A DNA stretch of 64,000 nucleotides from Aliikangiella coralliicola (lineage in GTDB: Bacteria > Pseudomonadota > Gammaproteobacteria > Enterobacterales > Kangiellaceae): contig NZ_ML660162.1 of the NCBI RefSeq assembly GCF_007004725.1, positions 558,001 to 622,000 on the forward strand, in the 5' to 3' direction. The translations under genes were made by a program, and so were the position numbers. The notes under the pieces were generated by a model. The model was given only the letters and a program-made list of their open reading frames with translations. It searched no databases and was not told the DNA's origin. Every line of letters starts with the position of its first letter. Position 1 is the first letter of the stretch. Below, piece after piece: positions 7,831 to 15,803 of the stretch.

Positions 7831-10023
7831 TTAATCCAACCCTCGAATTTTCAGTAAAGGTTTAATCGTTGGATCTTTTAAGCGGAATTTCCGATATAAC
7901 TCATCGGCAGGTTCACGGCCACCCGCTTGATAAACATTTTGCGCTAATCGCAATGCAAGTGTCTTATCGTAGATATTTCCAGATTCACGAAACGCAGTAA
8001 ACCCGTCGGCATCTAAAATTTCAGACCACAAGTACGCATAGTAACCGGCTGAATAACCAGAAGGCGAAGAAAATATGTGCGCGAAATAATTACTACGATA
8101 ACGTGGCCCGATTTCCTTTAATAAACCATAATCACTTAGAGTTTTCGTTTCAAATACTTCAGCGTCGCTTATTTTGCTTAACTCTTCCTCACTCAATCGA
8201 TGCCAAGCTAAATCGAGTAACGACGCAGCAATAAACTCTGTTGTTTTGAACCCTTGATTATGAGTACTTGCAGCTTGTAACTTCGCCAAAAGTTCAGCCG
8301 GAATAACTTCACCAGTTTGATAGTGTTTAGCATATATTGGCAATACTTCCGGCGCAGATGCATAGTGCTCTAAAAATTGCGCGGGAAACTCGGTAAAGTC
8401 TCTTGGACTACCACTGGTTCCTGCATATCTTTCGTAGCGTGCTAAAGTCATTAATCCATGAAGGCCATGACCAAACTCATGAAACAGAGTATTTACTTGA
8501 TCGAAACTCAATAATGTAGGGTCGCCCTCTGCCGGCGGAGTAATATTCAGGTTATTGGTGATAATCGGACGCACAACTTTATCGTCTACTGAAGAGGCCT
8601 GCCTAAATGAACTCATCCATGCACCGCCTCGCTTTGAATCACGGCTGTAGAAATCAGCCATAAAAACGCCCAGGTGTTCACCATTTTCATCCTTCACATC
8701 ATAGACACGAACTTTAGAATGCCATTTAGGTGTATCTTTTAGTTCAGTGAAGGTAAGTCCGAACAATTTGCCAGCAACATGGAATGCACCGTTGATTACA
8801 TTGGATAACTCAAAGTAAGGCTTCACCTGAGATTCGTCAAAAGCATATTTTTTCGCGCGCAGCTTTTCTGCATAGTGCCACCAATCGTGACCAGCCAATT
8901 CGAAGCGCTTTCCTTCTTCATTGATGATTGTCTGCATTTCAGCCTTTTCTTGCTCAGCGCGTGCCAGACCAGGCTTCCAGACTTTTAACAGAAAATCTTC
9001 TGCATTTTTCGGCGTTTTTGCCATTCGGGTTTCTAGCTGATAATGAGCATGACTGTCATAACCGAGTAGCTTCGCTCGTTCCGCACGTAATTTAGCAATC
9101 TTAAGTATAAGTTCACGGTTATCTGCTTCATTACCATTTGCGCCCCTCGCTCGGTAACCATCGAACATCACTTTTCTAAGTTCTCTGTTTTCCGAGTAAG
9201 TCATAAACCCTTCATAGGTTGCCCGATCCAGACCAAAAACCCAGGCGCCTTTTTTGCCTTTACTTTCCGCTTTACTTTTAGCTGCGTTAATCATTCCATC
9301 AGATAATCCAGCAAGCTTTTTTTCGTCGGTTACTACCAATTCAAAGTTTTTAGTTTCAGCGAGAAGGTTTTGCGCGAAATTAGTGGTAACTTTGGAAATC
9401 TCGGCGTTAATTTCTTTTAGTCTTGCTTTGGACTTTTCGTCAAGGGATGCCCCTGAACGAATAAACCCCAGGTGTGTTAACTCAAGCAAGCGAGCATCCT
9501 GTTGATCGAGATTTAAACTATTTCGCTTATTGTAAACCGCCGCAACTCTTTCGAATAATTTTTGATTAAGCGTAATCGCATCTTGCTCACGAGTAAGCTT
9601 CGGGTATATTTCTACTTGCAAAGCTCTGAGTTTGTCATTGGTATCAGTTCCAGTAATATTCGAAAAAACACGAATAATTCGTGTCATCTCACTTCCCGCC
9701 GTCTCGAGCGCAACAATTGTGTTCTCGAATGTTGGCTCTTCTGGATTATTAGTGATGGCATCGATTTCATTTCTCATCGATTTTACCGCCTGATTAAAAG
9801 CCGGCATATAGTCACTATCGCTAATACGCTCAAAGGGTGGAATTTTGTATGGCGTTTCCCACTTTACAAGAAGTGAATTAGCTGCAGAACCTTTACCTTG
9901 AATGTCTTCCACTTTGTTAGTTGTAGATTTATCAATTGCAGTTTTATTAGTTGAATCGTCTTGTTGTGAACAAGCAGAAATTGCTAGCGCAATAGCTACA
10001 CCAAGTATATGTTTTCTATTCAT
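7831..10023 (-). CDS. dcp: M3 family peptidyl-dipeptidase (Dcp), lipoprotein
   Basis: A 730-residue zinc metallopeptidase of the M3 family, Dcp subgroup. The catalytic motif HEFGHGLHG lies near residue 513, with the downstream FTEFPAQFLEH block that supplies the third zinc ligand. The N-terminus is a lipoprotein signal (GVAIALAISACSQQ), so the enzyme is probably membrane-anchored on the periplasmic side, where it would remove C-terminal dipeptides from peptides. Length matches other exported Dcp proteins of marine gammaproteobacteria. It has its own terminator and a 190-base upstream gap; no Zur-like site was seen there, so its place in the zinc island may be coincidental. Confidence 0.93.
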   Translation of the reverse strand: MNRKHILGVAIALAISACSQQDDSTNKTAIDKSTTNKVEDIQGKGSAANSLLVKWETPYKIPPFERISDSDYMPAFNQAVKSMRNEIDAITNNPEEPTFENTIVALETAGSEMTRIIRVFSNITGTDTNDKLRALQVEIYPKLTREQDAITLNQKLFERVAAVYNKRNSLNLDQQDARLLELTHLGFIRSGASLDEKSKARLKEINAEISKVTTNFAQNLLAETKNFELVVTDEKKLAGLSDGMINAAKSKAESKGKKGAWVFGLDRATYEGFMTYSENRELRKVMFDGYRARGANGNEADNRELILKIAKLRAERAKLLGYDSHAHYQLETRMAKTPKNAEDFLLKVWKPGLARAEQEKAEMQTIINEEGKRFELAGHDWWHYAEKLRAKKYAFDESQVKPYFELSNVINGAFHVAGKLFGLTFTELKDTPKWHSKVRVYDVKDENGEHLGVFMADFYSRDSKRGGAWMSSFRQASSVDDKVVRPIITNNLNITPPAEGDPTLLSFDQVNTLFHEFGHGLHGLMTLARYERYAGTSGSPRDFTEFPAQFLEHYASAPEVLPIYAKHYQTGEVIPAELLAKLQAASTHNQGFKTTEFIAASLLDLAWHRLSEEELSKISDAEVFETKTLSDYGLLKEIGPRYRSNYFAHIFSSPSGYSAGYYAYLWSEILDADGFTAFRESGNIYDKTLALRLAQNVYQAGGREPADELYRKFRLKDPTIKPLLKIRGLD

Positions 10024-10217
10024 AGAAACCCCCTTTTAATTATATTGAAAGTTCAAAAGTGCAGCTTCCTTTCTGCGATGACAGTCCAGCTCAATCTTCA
10101 CTTCCCAAAGAAAGCTAAATATTAATATAAGACCGTTAAATGTATGGTTTATCAATCAAAATTATCCAATAAGGTAAACCAAATAATGCCAATTCCAAAG
10201 CTCAATCACAAAGTTAT

Positions 10218-11717
10218 TTAAAATACATATCGCATTTGTAACCTGAAAGAACGAGGTTCGATCGGATGAAAATGATTACTCTCTATACCTTCGGCGGCTT
10301 CCCCTTGCAAACGAGATGCATAATAGTAGTCGATATCATGATCATTACTATCGAACAGGTTAAGTATCTTCAGGTCAATTTGCCAAGGCTCCAAGTTGTA
10401 AGTTACGGCAAAATTAATGACAGTAAAGTCGTCAGATTTCTGCGCTGCAAAACTATCTAACGGCCGCTCACCAAAGTATCGTGCGCGCAAACTGGTTCTC
10501 CAGTCATCTGAAGGGATCCAGTTCAATCCAACGCTGGCAACAAAAGGGAGAGCCCCCTCAATTCGGTCGCCTTCACCATCTGCAGCCTCTCGAAAACGCG
10601 CATGCGACCAAGCTAATTCGAGATCGCTGCTAAAAGACTCATCAATCCAGTAGTAGCCTGCAAACTCGACCCCTTGTCGTCGCGAAGCTCGCCCTGGCTC
10701 AGTATTGCCGGCATCACCGACAAACAATAATTCCGATTCTAACTCCAGATACCATAGACTGAGGGACAAGTTGTAATTATCTTGTTCACTAAAATGCAGT
10801 CCAACTTCAGCCCCTTCGCCGCGGACCATCAAATCGACGGATTCAACGCCTTCTCCTGAAACAGGATCAACCGAGATAGTCGCTCCTCTGGCGTCATTCG
10901 AGTGAAACGACTGGCCGGCATTAAAGTAACCATACAAGTCGTCGCGCAACCGATACTTTAATCCAAACTTAACACTCAACAAGCCATCATCGGCAACCCC
11001 ACTATTGAGTGGATTATCGCTGACTACATCGACATACAGATAATCATACCTGATACCGAGATTAGTCGTAAGGCGTTCAGTTAAGTCTATATCTCCCTCC
11101 CAAAATAAACCTAGCGAATATTGATTTATCGAATCTTGACGAGTCGTAATAATACGTTGCCTTTGCACTGTTTTATACAAACCGACCTTTTCAATGTCAT
11201 CATAACGATATTGTAATCCGAGAGTATGATGAATATGATTGTCGCTTACATTGGTCGTAAACTTCTTAATCAGTTCTCCTCCAATAATTCTACGATCATC
11301 GACTTGCTCAAATTCATCGCCGTTAACGGGATCGTCGAGAAAATAAGTGAAATTGGAAAAAAGATCTAATTGCGAATCGATAACATAGGCCCCGACAATC
11401 CAGTTGCCATTGTTATAATTTGCTAAAAGACTGTAGCGACTAGATTCGCCGCCAACATCGGTATCTATTGAACCGAGACTTTCGATTAATTGGCTTGAGA
11501 CAACTCGCTCCGGGATCTGATCAGCTGAATTCCAACTATTCTCGTATCCGAGGAAAACTAAAGAAAATTGGCTGCTTGCTGTATCGCTGACGTACTTGAG
11601 TAGCGCGTTATTTTTTTTCACATTTTCGTTAATATCGATCCAGGGACCATCATAGCGGTGGTTTTCAAAACCCATCAATAAACGATTATCTTGAATTGCA
11701 ATTTCGTGAGCAAACAC
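10218..11717 (-). pseudogene. TonB-dependent receptor lacking the plug (5'-truncated)
   Basis: The 499-residue reading frame matches only the beta-barrel part of a TonB-dependent receptor: alternating strands, the YDGPWID and NSWNSADQIPERVV blocks, and a C-terminal aromatic strand ending RMRYVF-like (LQMRYVF). There is no signal peptide, TonB box or plug domain. The first usable codon is a GTG (11717), with an in-frame TAA two codons upstream. The preceding gene begins only about 70 bases away, so there is no room for the missing 150-200 residues. The barrel resembles receptors found in Zur-controlled loci, and it ends the zinc operon. A 5' deletion is the simplest explanation. The rest of the frame is open, so the loss may be recent. 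Confidence 0.75.
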
Positions 11718-11786
11718 ACTTTAGATTCTCAATTAACTTTACAAACTTTATTATTCCCAAATAATCATCTTAAACAAACAGTCTAA

Positions 11787-12002
11787 TTAAACCGATTTTC
11801 GTGCTTGTATAAACCAGCTAATTACTTTTTGATAATGCTGCTGGCCATAAAGCCGAAGAAACTGTTGAGTGTAATGTTCATTAGTATTCTGCAATGATTC
11901 AATTCGCTTCTCTATAAAATCATGGGTCAACTCAAGACCACACTCGACAGTAATACAGTGGCGCCACTCTTCGTAGCTATTAGGTATAAATGATTTTTCC
12001 AT
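11787..12002 (-). CDS. Hypothetical 71-aa protein in zinc operon
   Basis: A 71-residue acidic/aromatic protein of no family I recognise. It has no signal peptide or membrane segment, and a predicted helical region with a single cysteine (VECGLEL). It lies 48 bases downstream of the MerC gene, in line with the zinc operon, and directly upstream of the truncated receptor. Its place between intact operon genes suggests that it is real. Function is unknown; a small cytoplasmic accessory protein is the most that can be said. Confidence 0.55.
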   Translation of the reverse strand: MEKSFIPNSYEEWRHCITVECGLELTHDFIEKRIESLQNTNEHYTQQFLRLYGQQHYQKVISWFIQARKSV

Positions 12003-12050
12003 TTTTTACTCTTGGCAACTTACTCTTCAATATTTTCAAAATTCATTTCG

Positions 12051-12452
12051 TTATTGTGGACATTGACAATTTTCTTTATGCGAACACAAACGGTAGTTTC
12101 TAAAGTGTCCGTAAGTAATAATTGCGGCGCCTATTACAGTTAGTGACTTTTCCCCAGCTTCTGTCAGAACTGACTCACCTAAAGCAACCGCCAAAACTAA
12201 ACAAGCTAAACCAACTAGCCCAAACGCAAGAAGGTAATAATGTTTGTGCTGTTTACACCCTACAGTTAATGCATAAGTACTTGTCGGTAAAACAGCTACC
12301 ACCATCCATAAATGAAAAGCCTCATTGTCCAATTGCAGTGCAGCAACGCTTGGCAAAAGCACAAGAATCAACGGAAAAGCAAGGCAATGAACTGCGCAAA
12401 GCAAAGAAAGTCCTATCGCTGACTTATCAGTTAATGTTTGTATATTTTTCAT
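12051..12452 (-). CDS. MerC-domain membrane protein
   Basis: A 133-residue membrane protein of the MerC family with four predicted transmembrane helices and the MerC-type cysteine pair in the first helix (LLCAVHCLAFP). The tail is rich in Cys and His (CSHKENCQC). MerC proteins transport mercury, but many chromosomal relatives lie in zinc or iron loci without mer genes, as here. No merR, merA or merT is visible. It starts 13 bases after the Zur gene ends, in the same operon. A role in zinc or another soft-metal movement is inferred from position only. Confidence 0.8.
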   Translation of the reverse strand: MKNIQTLTDKSAIGLSLLCAVHCLAFPLILVLLPSVAALQLDNEAFHLWMVVAVLPTSTYALTVGCKQHKHYYLLAFGLVGLACLVLAVALGESVLTEAGEKSLTVIGAAIITYGHFRNYRLCSHKENCQCPQ

Positions 12453-12465
12453 CAGAATTAATTTC

Positions 12466-12927
12466 CTAAGGTTCGTTTGCGATACAGCTCTCGCAAATAC
12501 AATTCATTTCTAGTTGCGAACTAACCAGGCGGAAGCCTGCATCCTCGACATTTTTCTGAAATTCTAAAATAGTCGACTGATTGATATTGACTTCGCTAAC
12601 TTTTTGGCATTTCTTGCAAATCAAGAACTGAGAAACAGCATGAACGTGGCCATTGTCAATGCACGAACACGCAACGTATTTATTGGTGAGATTTAATTTG
12701 TGGACTAAATCCTTACCCTGAAGAAAATCCAATATCCGATATGCCGACATTGCCGGCAACGTATCACCAAATTCTTTTTTGTAAACATCAATTAACTCGT
12801 AAGCTGACAAAGCTTTCCTGGACAACAACAGCACAGTTAAAACTTGCTTTCTTTTTTGAGTCAACCGTACGCCAAGGGACGTGCAATGTTGCTCTGCGTG
12901 ATCAAGAACTTTATCAACTTTGGCCAT
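12466..12927 (-). CDS. zur: Zur-type Fur-family repressor (paralogue 2)
   Basis: A 153-residue Zur-like repressor, co-linear without gaps with the copy at 19-477. The winged helix has RLTQKRKQVL and PAMSAYRILDFL; structural zinc sites are C104/C107 (LICKKC) and C145/C148 (CICESC); a CSCIDNGHVHAV stretch replaces CSHITCDHAHEV in the putative sensory region. It sits inside the zinc operon, five bases after the DUF2796 gene and 13 bases before MerC, so it is probably autoregulated through the box at 15512-15528. The sensory loops differ between the two paralogues, so they may respond to different metal levels. The symbol rests on family resemblance and operon context. Confidence 0.85.
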   Translation of the reverse strand: MAKVDKVLDHAEQHCTSLGVRLTQKRKQVLTVLLLSRKALSAYELIDVYKKEFGDTLPAMSAYRILDFLQGKDLVHKLNLTNKYVACSCIDNGHVHAVSQFLICKKCQKVSEVNINQSTILEFQKNVEDAGFRLVSSQLEMNCICESCIANEP

Positions 12928-12932
12928 AATAC

Positions 12933-13523
12933 TTATTTCAACGGAATAGTATTTTTTCGGGAACTCAGCAACGCAGCCCCCTGGCCGAGGTCAGTTACCC
13001 ACATCGCATTAACTTTTTCGATTCTCGGAAAAAACTTAAACAACCTCACAGAGACAACTTCTAAATTCTCCTCACTGTCACAGTTAAAGAAATAACTTGC
13101 AGATATTTCACTATGACTAATCTCGCTATGACTAACCTCATTATGGCCTTTTAAATGATTTTCTCGGATTTCATGATGGGCACCGTGATGGTGATGAACT
13201 TCGCTGTCAATAAAATGAGATAATTCAACTTTTGACTTCTTGGGTTTGCAATTTACTCCTTCAATTGAGAATAAAAGCTCAGGTGAATTCAACAATTTTT
13301 CAGCTCTTTTAACCGCTTGTTTCTCAGACGATTGGCGAGCTTTATGTTCAAAACCAAGTAAGCTTTCAGCAGGTGACTCGATTTTTATTGCTAACGTTTT
13401 TTTTTCTAATACCAAAGTCAATGTAACCAATCCATGAACATGTGATTTTTGGTTTCCGGCGATTACGTCAGCTGTAACAAAACCGAAACAACAAATCCAT
13501 ATTAAAAAAAATGACTTGCTCAT
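12933..13523 (-). CDS. DUF2796 His-rich periplasmic protein (ZrgA-like)
   Basis: A DUF2796 protein of 196 residues if started at the ATG at 13523, which is followed by a signal peptide (FFLIWICCFGFVTADVIAG) and preceded by AGGA at a good distance. A longer frame to 13571 would overlap the DUF1826 gene and lacks these features. The mature protein begins with the family's HVHG(L/V)TLTL block and contains a His-rich loop (HHHHGAHHEI.., then HSEISHSEIS) that could chelate zinc in the periplasm. It ends with the FKFFP.IEK.....DLGQGAALL block typical of the family. DUF2796 proteins are recurrent members of Zur regulons and of the V. cholerae Zrg system. It lies 31 bases from DUF1826 and five bases from zur. 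Confidence 0.85.
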   Translation of the reverse strand: MSKSFFLIWICCFGFVTADVIAGNQKSHVHGLVTLTLVLEKKTLAIKIESPAESLLGFEHKARQSSEKQAVKRAEKLLNSPELLFSIEGVNCKPKKSKVELSHFIDSEVHHHHGAHHEIRENHLKGHNEVSHSEISHSEISASYFFNCDSEENLEVVSVRLFKFFPRIEKVNAMWVTDLGQGAALLSSRKNTIPLK

Positions 13524-13554
13524 CGGATATTCCTGATCGAGTTCACAGTAAATA

Positions 13555-14238
13555 TCAACCAGCAAAATCAAGAGTTAAAAGTAAACGACTTTCGCCGCCA
13601 GATAAACTCGGAGAGCGATGGACTAAACCAGCATTTTCATTTCCTTGCCAGCTTTCTCCTTTCAACAATGCAACATCTCCACTGTTAAGTTTTTTGAGCT
13701 TTCGTTTGTTCTCACCAGACAGATTATCAACTAACTCGTCAGCTCTTCGACCTAGCTTTTTACGGTCAACTAGATGATGAGGTAGCCATTCGGTTGCTTC
13801 TCCTTGATAAGTACAAATCAAACGGCAAGGCACTCTATCCACGTGAAACTTCGGGCACATGGCTTTATTGAGAACAACTAACCGTAAACCAGCGCGCTTT
13901 AAATCAAATAAGCAACAGAATATATCAACAAGTTCGGCAATATTTTCGCTCAATCCAGAATAGCTTACTTTTCCGAGAGAGCTACTTAGACTGGAATAAG
14001 CGCTTTGAGGGGTGACTGTCATAGCCTTTTGAAATTCAGGATTAGCATTAAGAAAATCACTAACAGCTAGCTTAATATCATCAGATAACTCCCGCTGCCA
14101 GACAGCAATATTGATCTCTTCCTGATATATGTCAGTTAAGACATCAATTTCTTTACTTTGAATTGATCTTCGATGAACATCATTTGGGGCAAAAAAGGGA
14201 TCATTACCAGGACGAGATTTTAAAATTTCGCTAATCAT
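13555..14238 (-). CDS. DUF1826 family protein
   Basis: A 227-residue cytoplasmic protein of the DUF1826 family, with the characteristic [30 protein letters not shown] and HRSPSL blocks. The conserved His, Asp and Cys residues suggest metal binding or a cupin-like fold; this is inference. DUF1826 genes are found almost exclusively beside COG0523 GTPases in Zur regulons. Here the start ATG overlaps the stop of the GTPase gene (ATGA), which indicates translational coupling. Biochemical function is unknown. Confidence 0.88.
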   Translation of the reverse strand: MISEILKSRPGNDPFFAPNDVHRRSIQSKEIDVLTDIYQEEINIAVWQRELSDDIKLAVSDFLNANPEFQKAMTVTPQSAYSSLSSSLGKVSYSGLSENIAELVDIFCCLFDLKRAGLRLVVLNKAMCPKFHVDRVPCRLICTYQGEATEWLPHHLVDRKKLGRRADELVDNLSGENKRKLKKLNSGDVALLKGESWQGNENAGLVHRSPSLSGGESRLLLTLDFAG

Positions 14239-15443
14239 GTTCTATCCTCCCATGCAGGAAAAGGATCGCGGAGAGTTGTCCAATAATCTTTTCCTCGCAA
14301 TACTTCTTCTTCACTTAATAAGCAATAGTCAAGCGCTCGTGTGAATTTGGATTCTTCAAGACCCTGGCCGATAAATACCAATTCCTGACGCATATCGCCA
14401 AAGGGCTCTTCCCATTGTTTTTTAATCGATGCCAGGTAATCTTCATCGGTTGGCCATCTGTCTTTAGGAACGGCCTTCCAAAACAACCCTGCAAACCCGT
14501 AGTGTGCAACACCTCCCGCCTGGCTCCATTGACCTGCAAATTCAGGACGAGAAGCTAACCAGAAGAAGCCTTTTGAGCGGATTAAATTGCCATACTTCTT
14601 AACGCCATGAAGAAACTGGTAGAATTTTTCGGGATGGAAAGGGCGACGAGCAACGTAGCTAAAGCTACTGATACCATACTCTTCTGTTTCAGGAATATGT
14701 TCTCCACGCATCTCTTTCAGCCAACCAGGAGCCTGTTGGGCATGTTCAAAATTAAAAAGCCCGGTATTAAGAATGGCACCTAGTTCAATTTGACCGTGAG
14801 TAATAGGGTAAACTTGAGCGTGGGTATTCAGCGTTGTTAAAATTGCTGTTAGCCGCTCTATTTCGCCAGCTTCGACTAAATCGGTCTTACTGATTAAAAT
14901 AACATCAGCAAACTCAACTTGATCGATAAGGAGATCTGCAACACTTCGCTCATCGTCTTCTCCCAGAGACTCACCTGTTTCCTTTAAGTACTTTGCTTCG
15001 TCGTAATCTTTCAGGAAATTCACCGCGTCGACCACGGTAACCATGGTATCCAAATCAGCCACATCAGATAGCGAAACGCCATTTTCATCAGCGAAAGTAA
15101 ATGTTTCGGCCACTGGCATAGGCTCAGAAATACCAGTGGATTCAATAACCAGGTATTCGAATCTTCCTTCTTTTGCTAGTTTGTTAACCTCTTCCAGCAA
15201 ATCTTCGCGCAAAGTACAGCAAATACAGCCATTGCTCATTTCTACCAATTTTTCTTCACTTCGATTCAAAGAAACTTCATTTTGGACAATAGAAGAGTCA
15301 ATATTGATCTCACTCATATCGTTAACAATAACCGCCACTTTTTTACCTTGGCGATTATTCAAAATGTGGCTCAGAACTGTTGTTTTACCTGCCCCGAGAA
15401 ACCCAGATAACACAGTGACGGGTAGTTTGTTTATTCCATTCAT
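14235..15443 (-). CDS. COG0523 GTPase, zinc chaperone type (CobW/ZigA-like)
   Basis: A 402-residue G3E-family P-loop GTPase. Walker A is GAGKTTVL (residues 17-24), the metal-binding CxCC motif is GCICC at residues 72-76, and the Walker B/ESTG and SKTDL guanine motifs follow. A CobW C-terminal domain (about 255-390) contains [11 protein letters not shown]0523 proteins of this subgroup are zinc metallochaperones induced in zinc deficiency under Zur. It is the first gene of the minus-strand zinc operon, and a strong Zur box lies 69 bases upstream of its ATG. DUF1826 overlaps its end. Cobalamin or nitrile hydratase roles of other COG0523 members are unlikely in this context. Confidence 0.93.
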   Translation of the reverse strand: MNGINKLPVTVLSGFLGAGKTTVLSHILNNRQGKKVAVIVNDMSEINIDSSIVQNEVSLNRSEEKLVEMSNGCICCTLREDLLEEVNKLAKEGRFEYLVIESTGISEPMPVAETFTFADENGVSLSDVADLDTMVTVVDAVNFLKDYDEAKYLKETGESLGEDDERSVADLLIDQVEFADVILISKTDLVEAGEIERLTAILTTLNTHAQVYPITHGQIELGAILNTGLFNFEHAQQAPGWLKEMRGEHIPETEEYGISSFSYVARRPFHPEKFYQFLHGVKKYGNLIRSKGFFWLASRPEFAGQWSQAGGVAHYGFAGLFWKAVPKDRWPTDEDYLASIKKQWEEPFGDMRQELVFIGQGLEESKFTRALDYCLLSEEEVLRGKDYWTTLRDPFPAWEDRT

Positions 15444-15511
15444 AGTATCTCTATGTTGTTCTCTAAATGGTTAGATTTAAGTTCCAGATATCATAAACCC
15501 AGAAAAATGAT

Positions 15512-15528
15512 ATGTTACAACATAACAT
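15512..15528. promoter_or_regulatory. Zur box upstream of the zinc operon
   Basis: ATGTTACAACATAACAT is a perfect inverted repeat (ATGTTA, 5-base spacer, TAACAT). It has the same half-sites and spacing as the gammaproteobacterial Zur consensus ATGTTATAATATAACAT. It lies 69 bases upstream of the COG0523 start, where a promoter is expected. The leftward extension GATATGTTA is shared with the palindrome at 23644-23662 in front of the ATP-grasp gene. Confidence 0.8.
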
Positions 15529-15670
15529 TAGATTAATAAAGTTCTAAAATCAGAATTGATTCTATTTAATGAGCAAGTACAGATTAGTGGTAACTGGACC
15601 GACGCTAGTCCGTGTACTTTGGTTGTTTAAAAGAAATCGACCACATCTGTTCAAACCAGACATCATTAAG

Positions 15671-15783
15671 CCCTCCTTTAGCAAAGGAGAGCTGGGGAGG
15701 ATTTGAAAATGTCGGACCACCTAACCCCCCTTTAATGAAGAAGGGAACTATTTCGCTCCTTTAGAAAGGGAGCCCGAGGAGGA
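15671..15783. repeat. Short interspersed palindromic repeat, two direct copies plus an inverted piece
   Basis: Two related units, CTCCTTT(AGC)AAAGGAG at 15673-15689 and GCTCCTTT(AG)AAAGGGAGC at 15755-15773, are each followed by a GGGGAGGAT or GAGGAGGAT tail. Between them lies an inverted piece (ACCCCCCTTT.. AAGGG, about 15724-15745). The 15444-15803 gap therefore holds the Zur box and this repeat cluster and no gene. The pattern resembles short, hairpin-forming interspersed repeats seen in many bacterial genomes. The hairpins could also end transcription of the receptor gene located upstream on the minus strand. Confidence 0.6.
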
Positions 15784-15803
15784 TACGAGTTAGGAAAGTT
15801 TGT

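Noticed and set aside
12051-12452. Mercury resistance locus
   Set aside because: Only a MerC-like protein is present; merR, merT, merP and merA are absent and the operon is zinc-related.
13840-13849. parS-like half site CACGTGAAAC in the DUF1826 gene
   Set aside because: Only the right half of the palindrome matches; the left half is unrelated.
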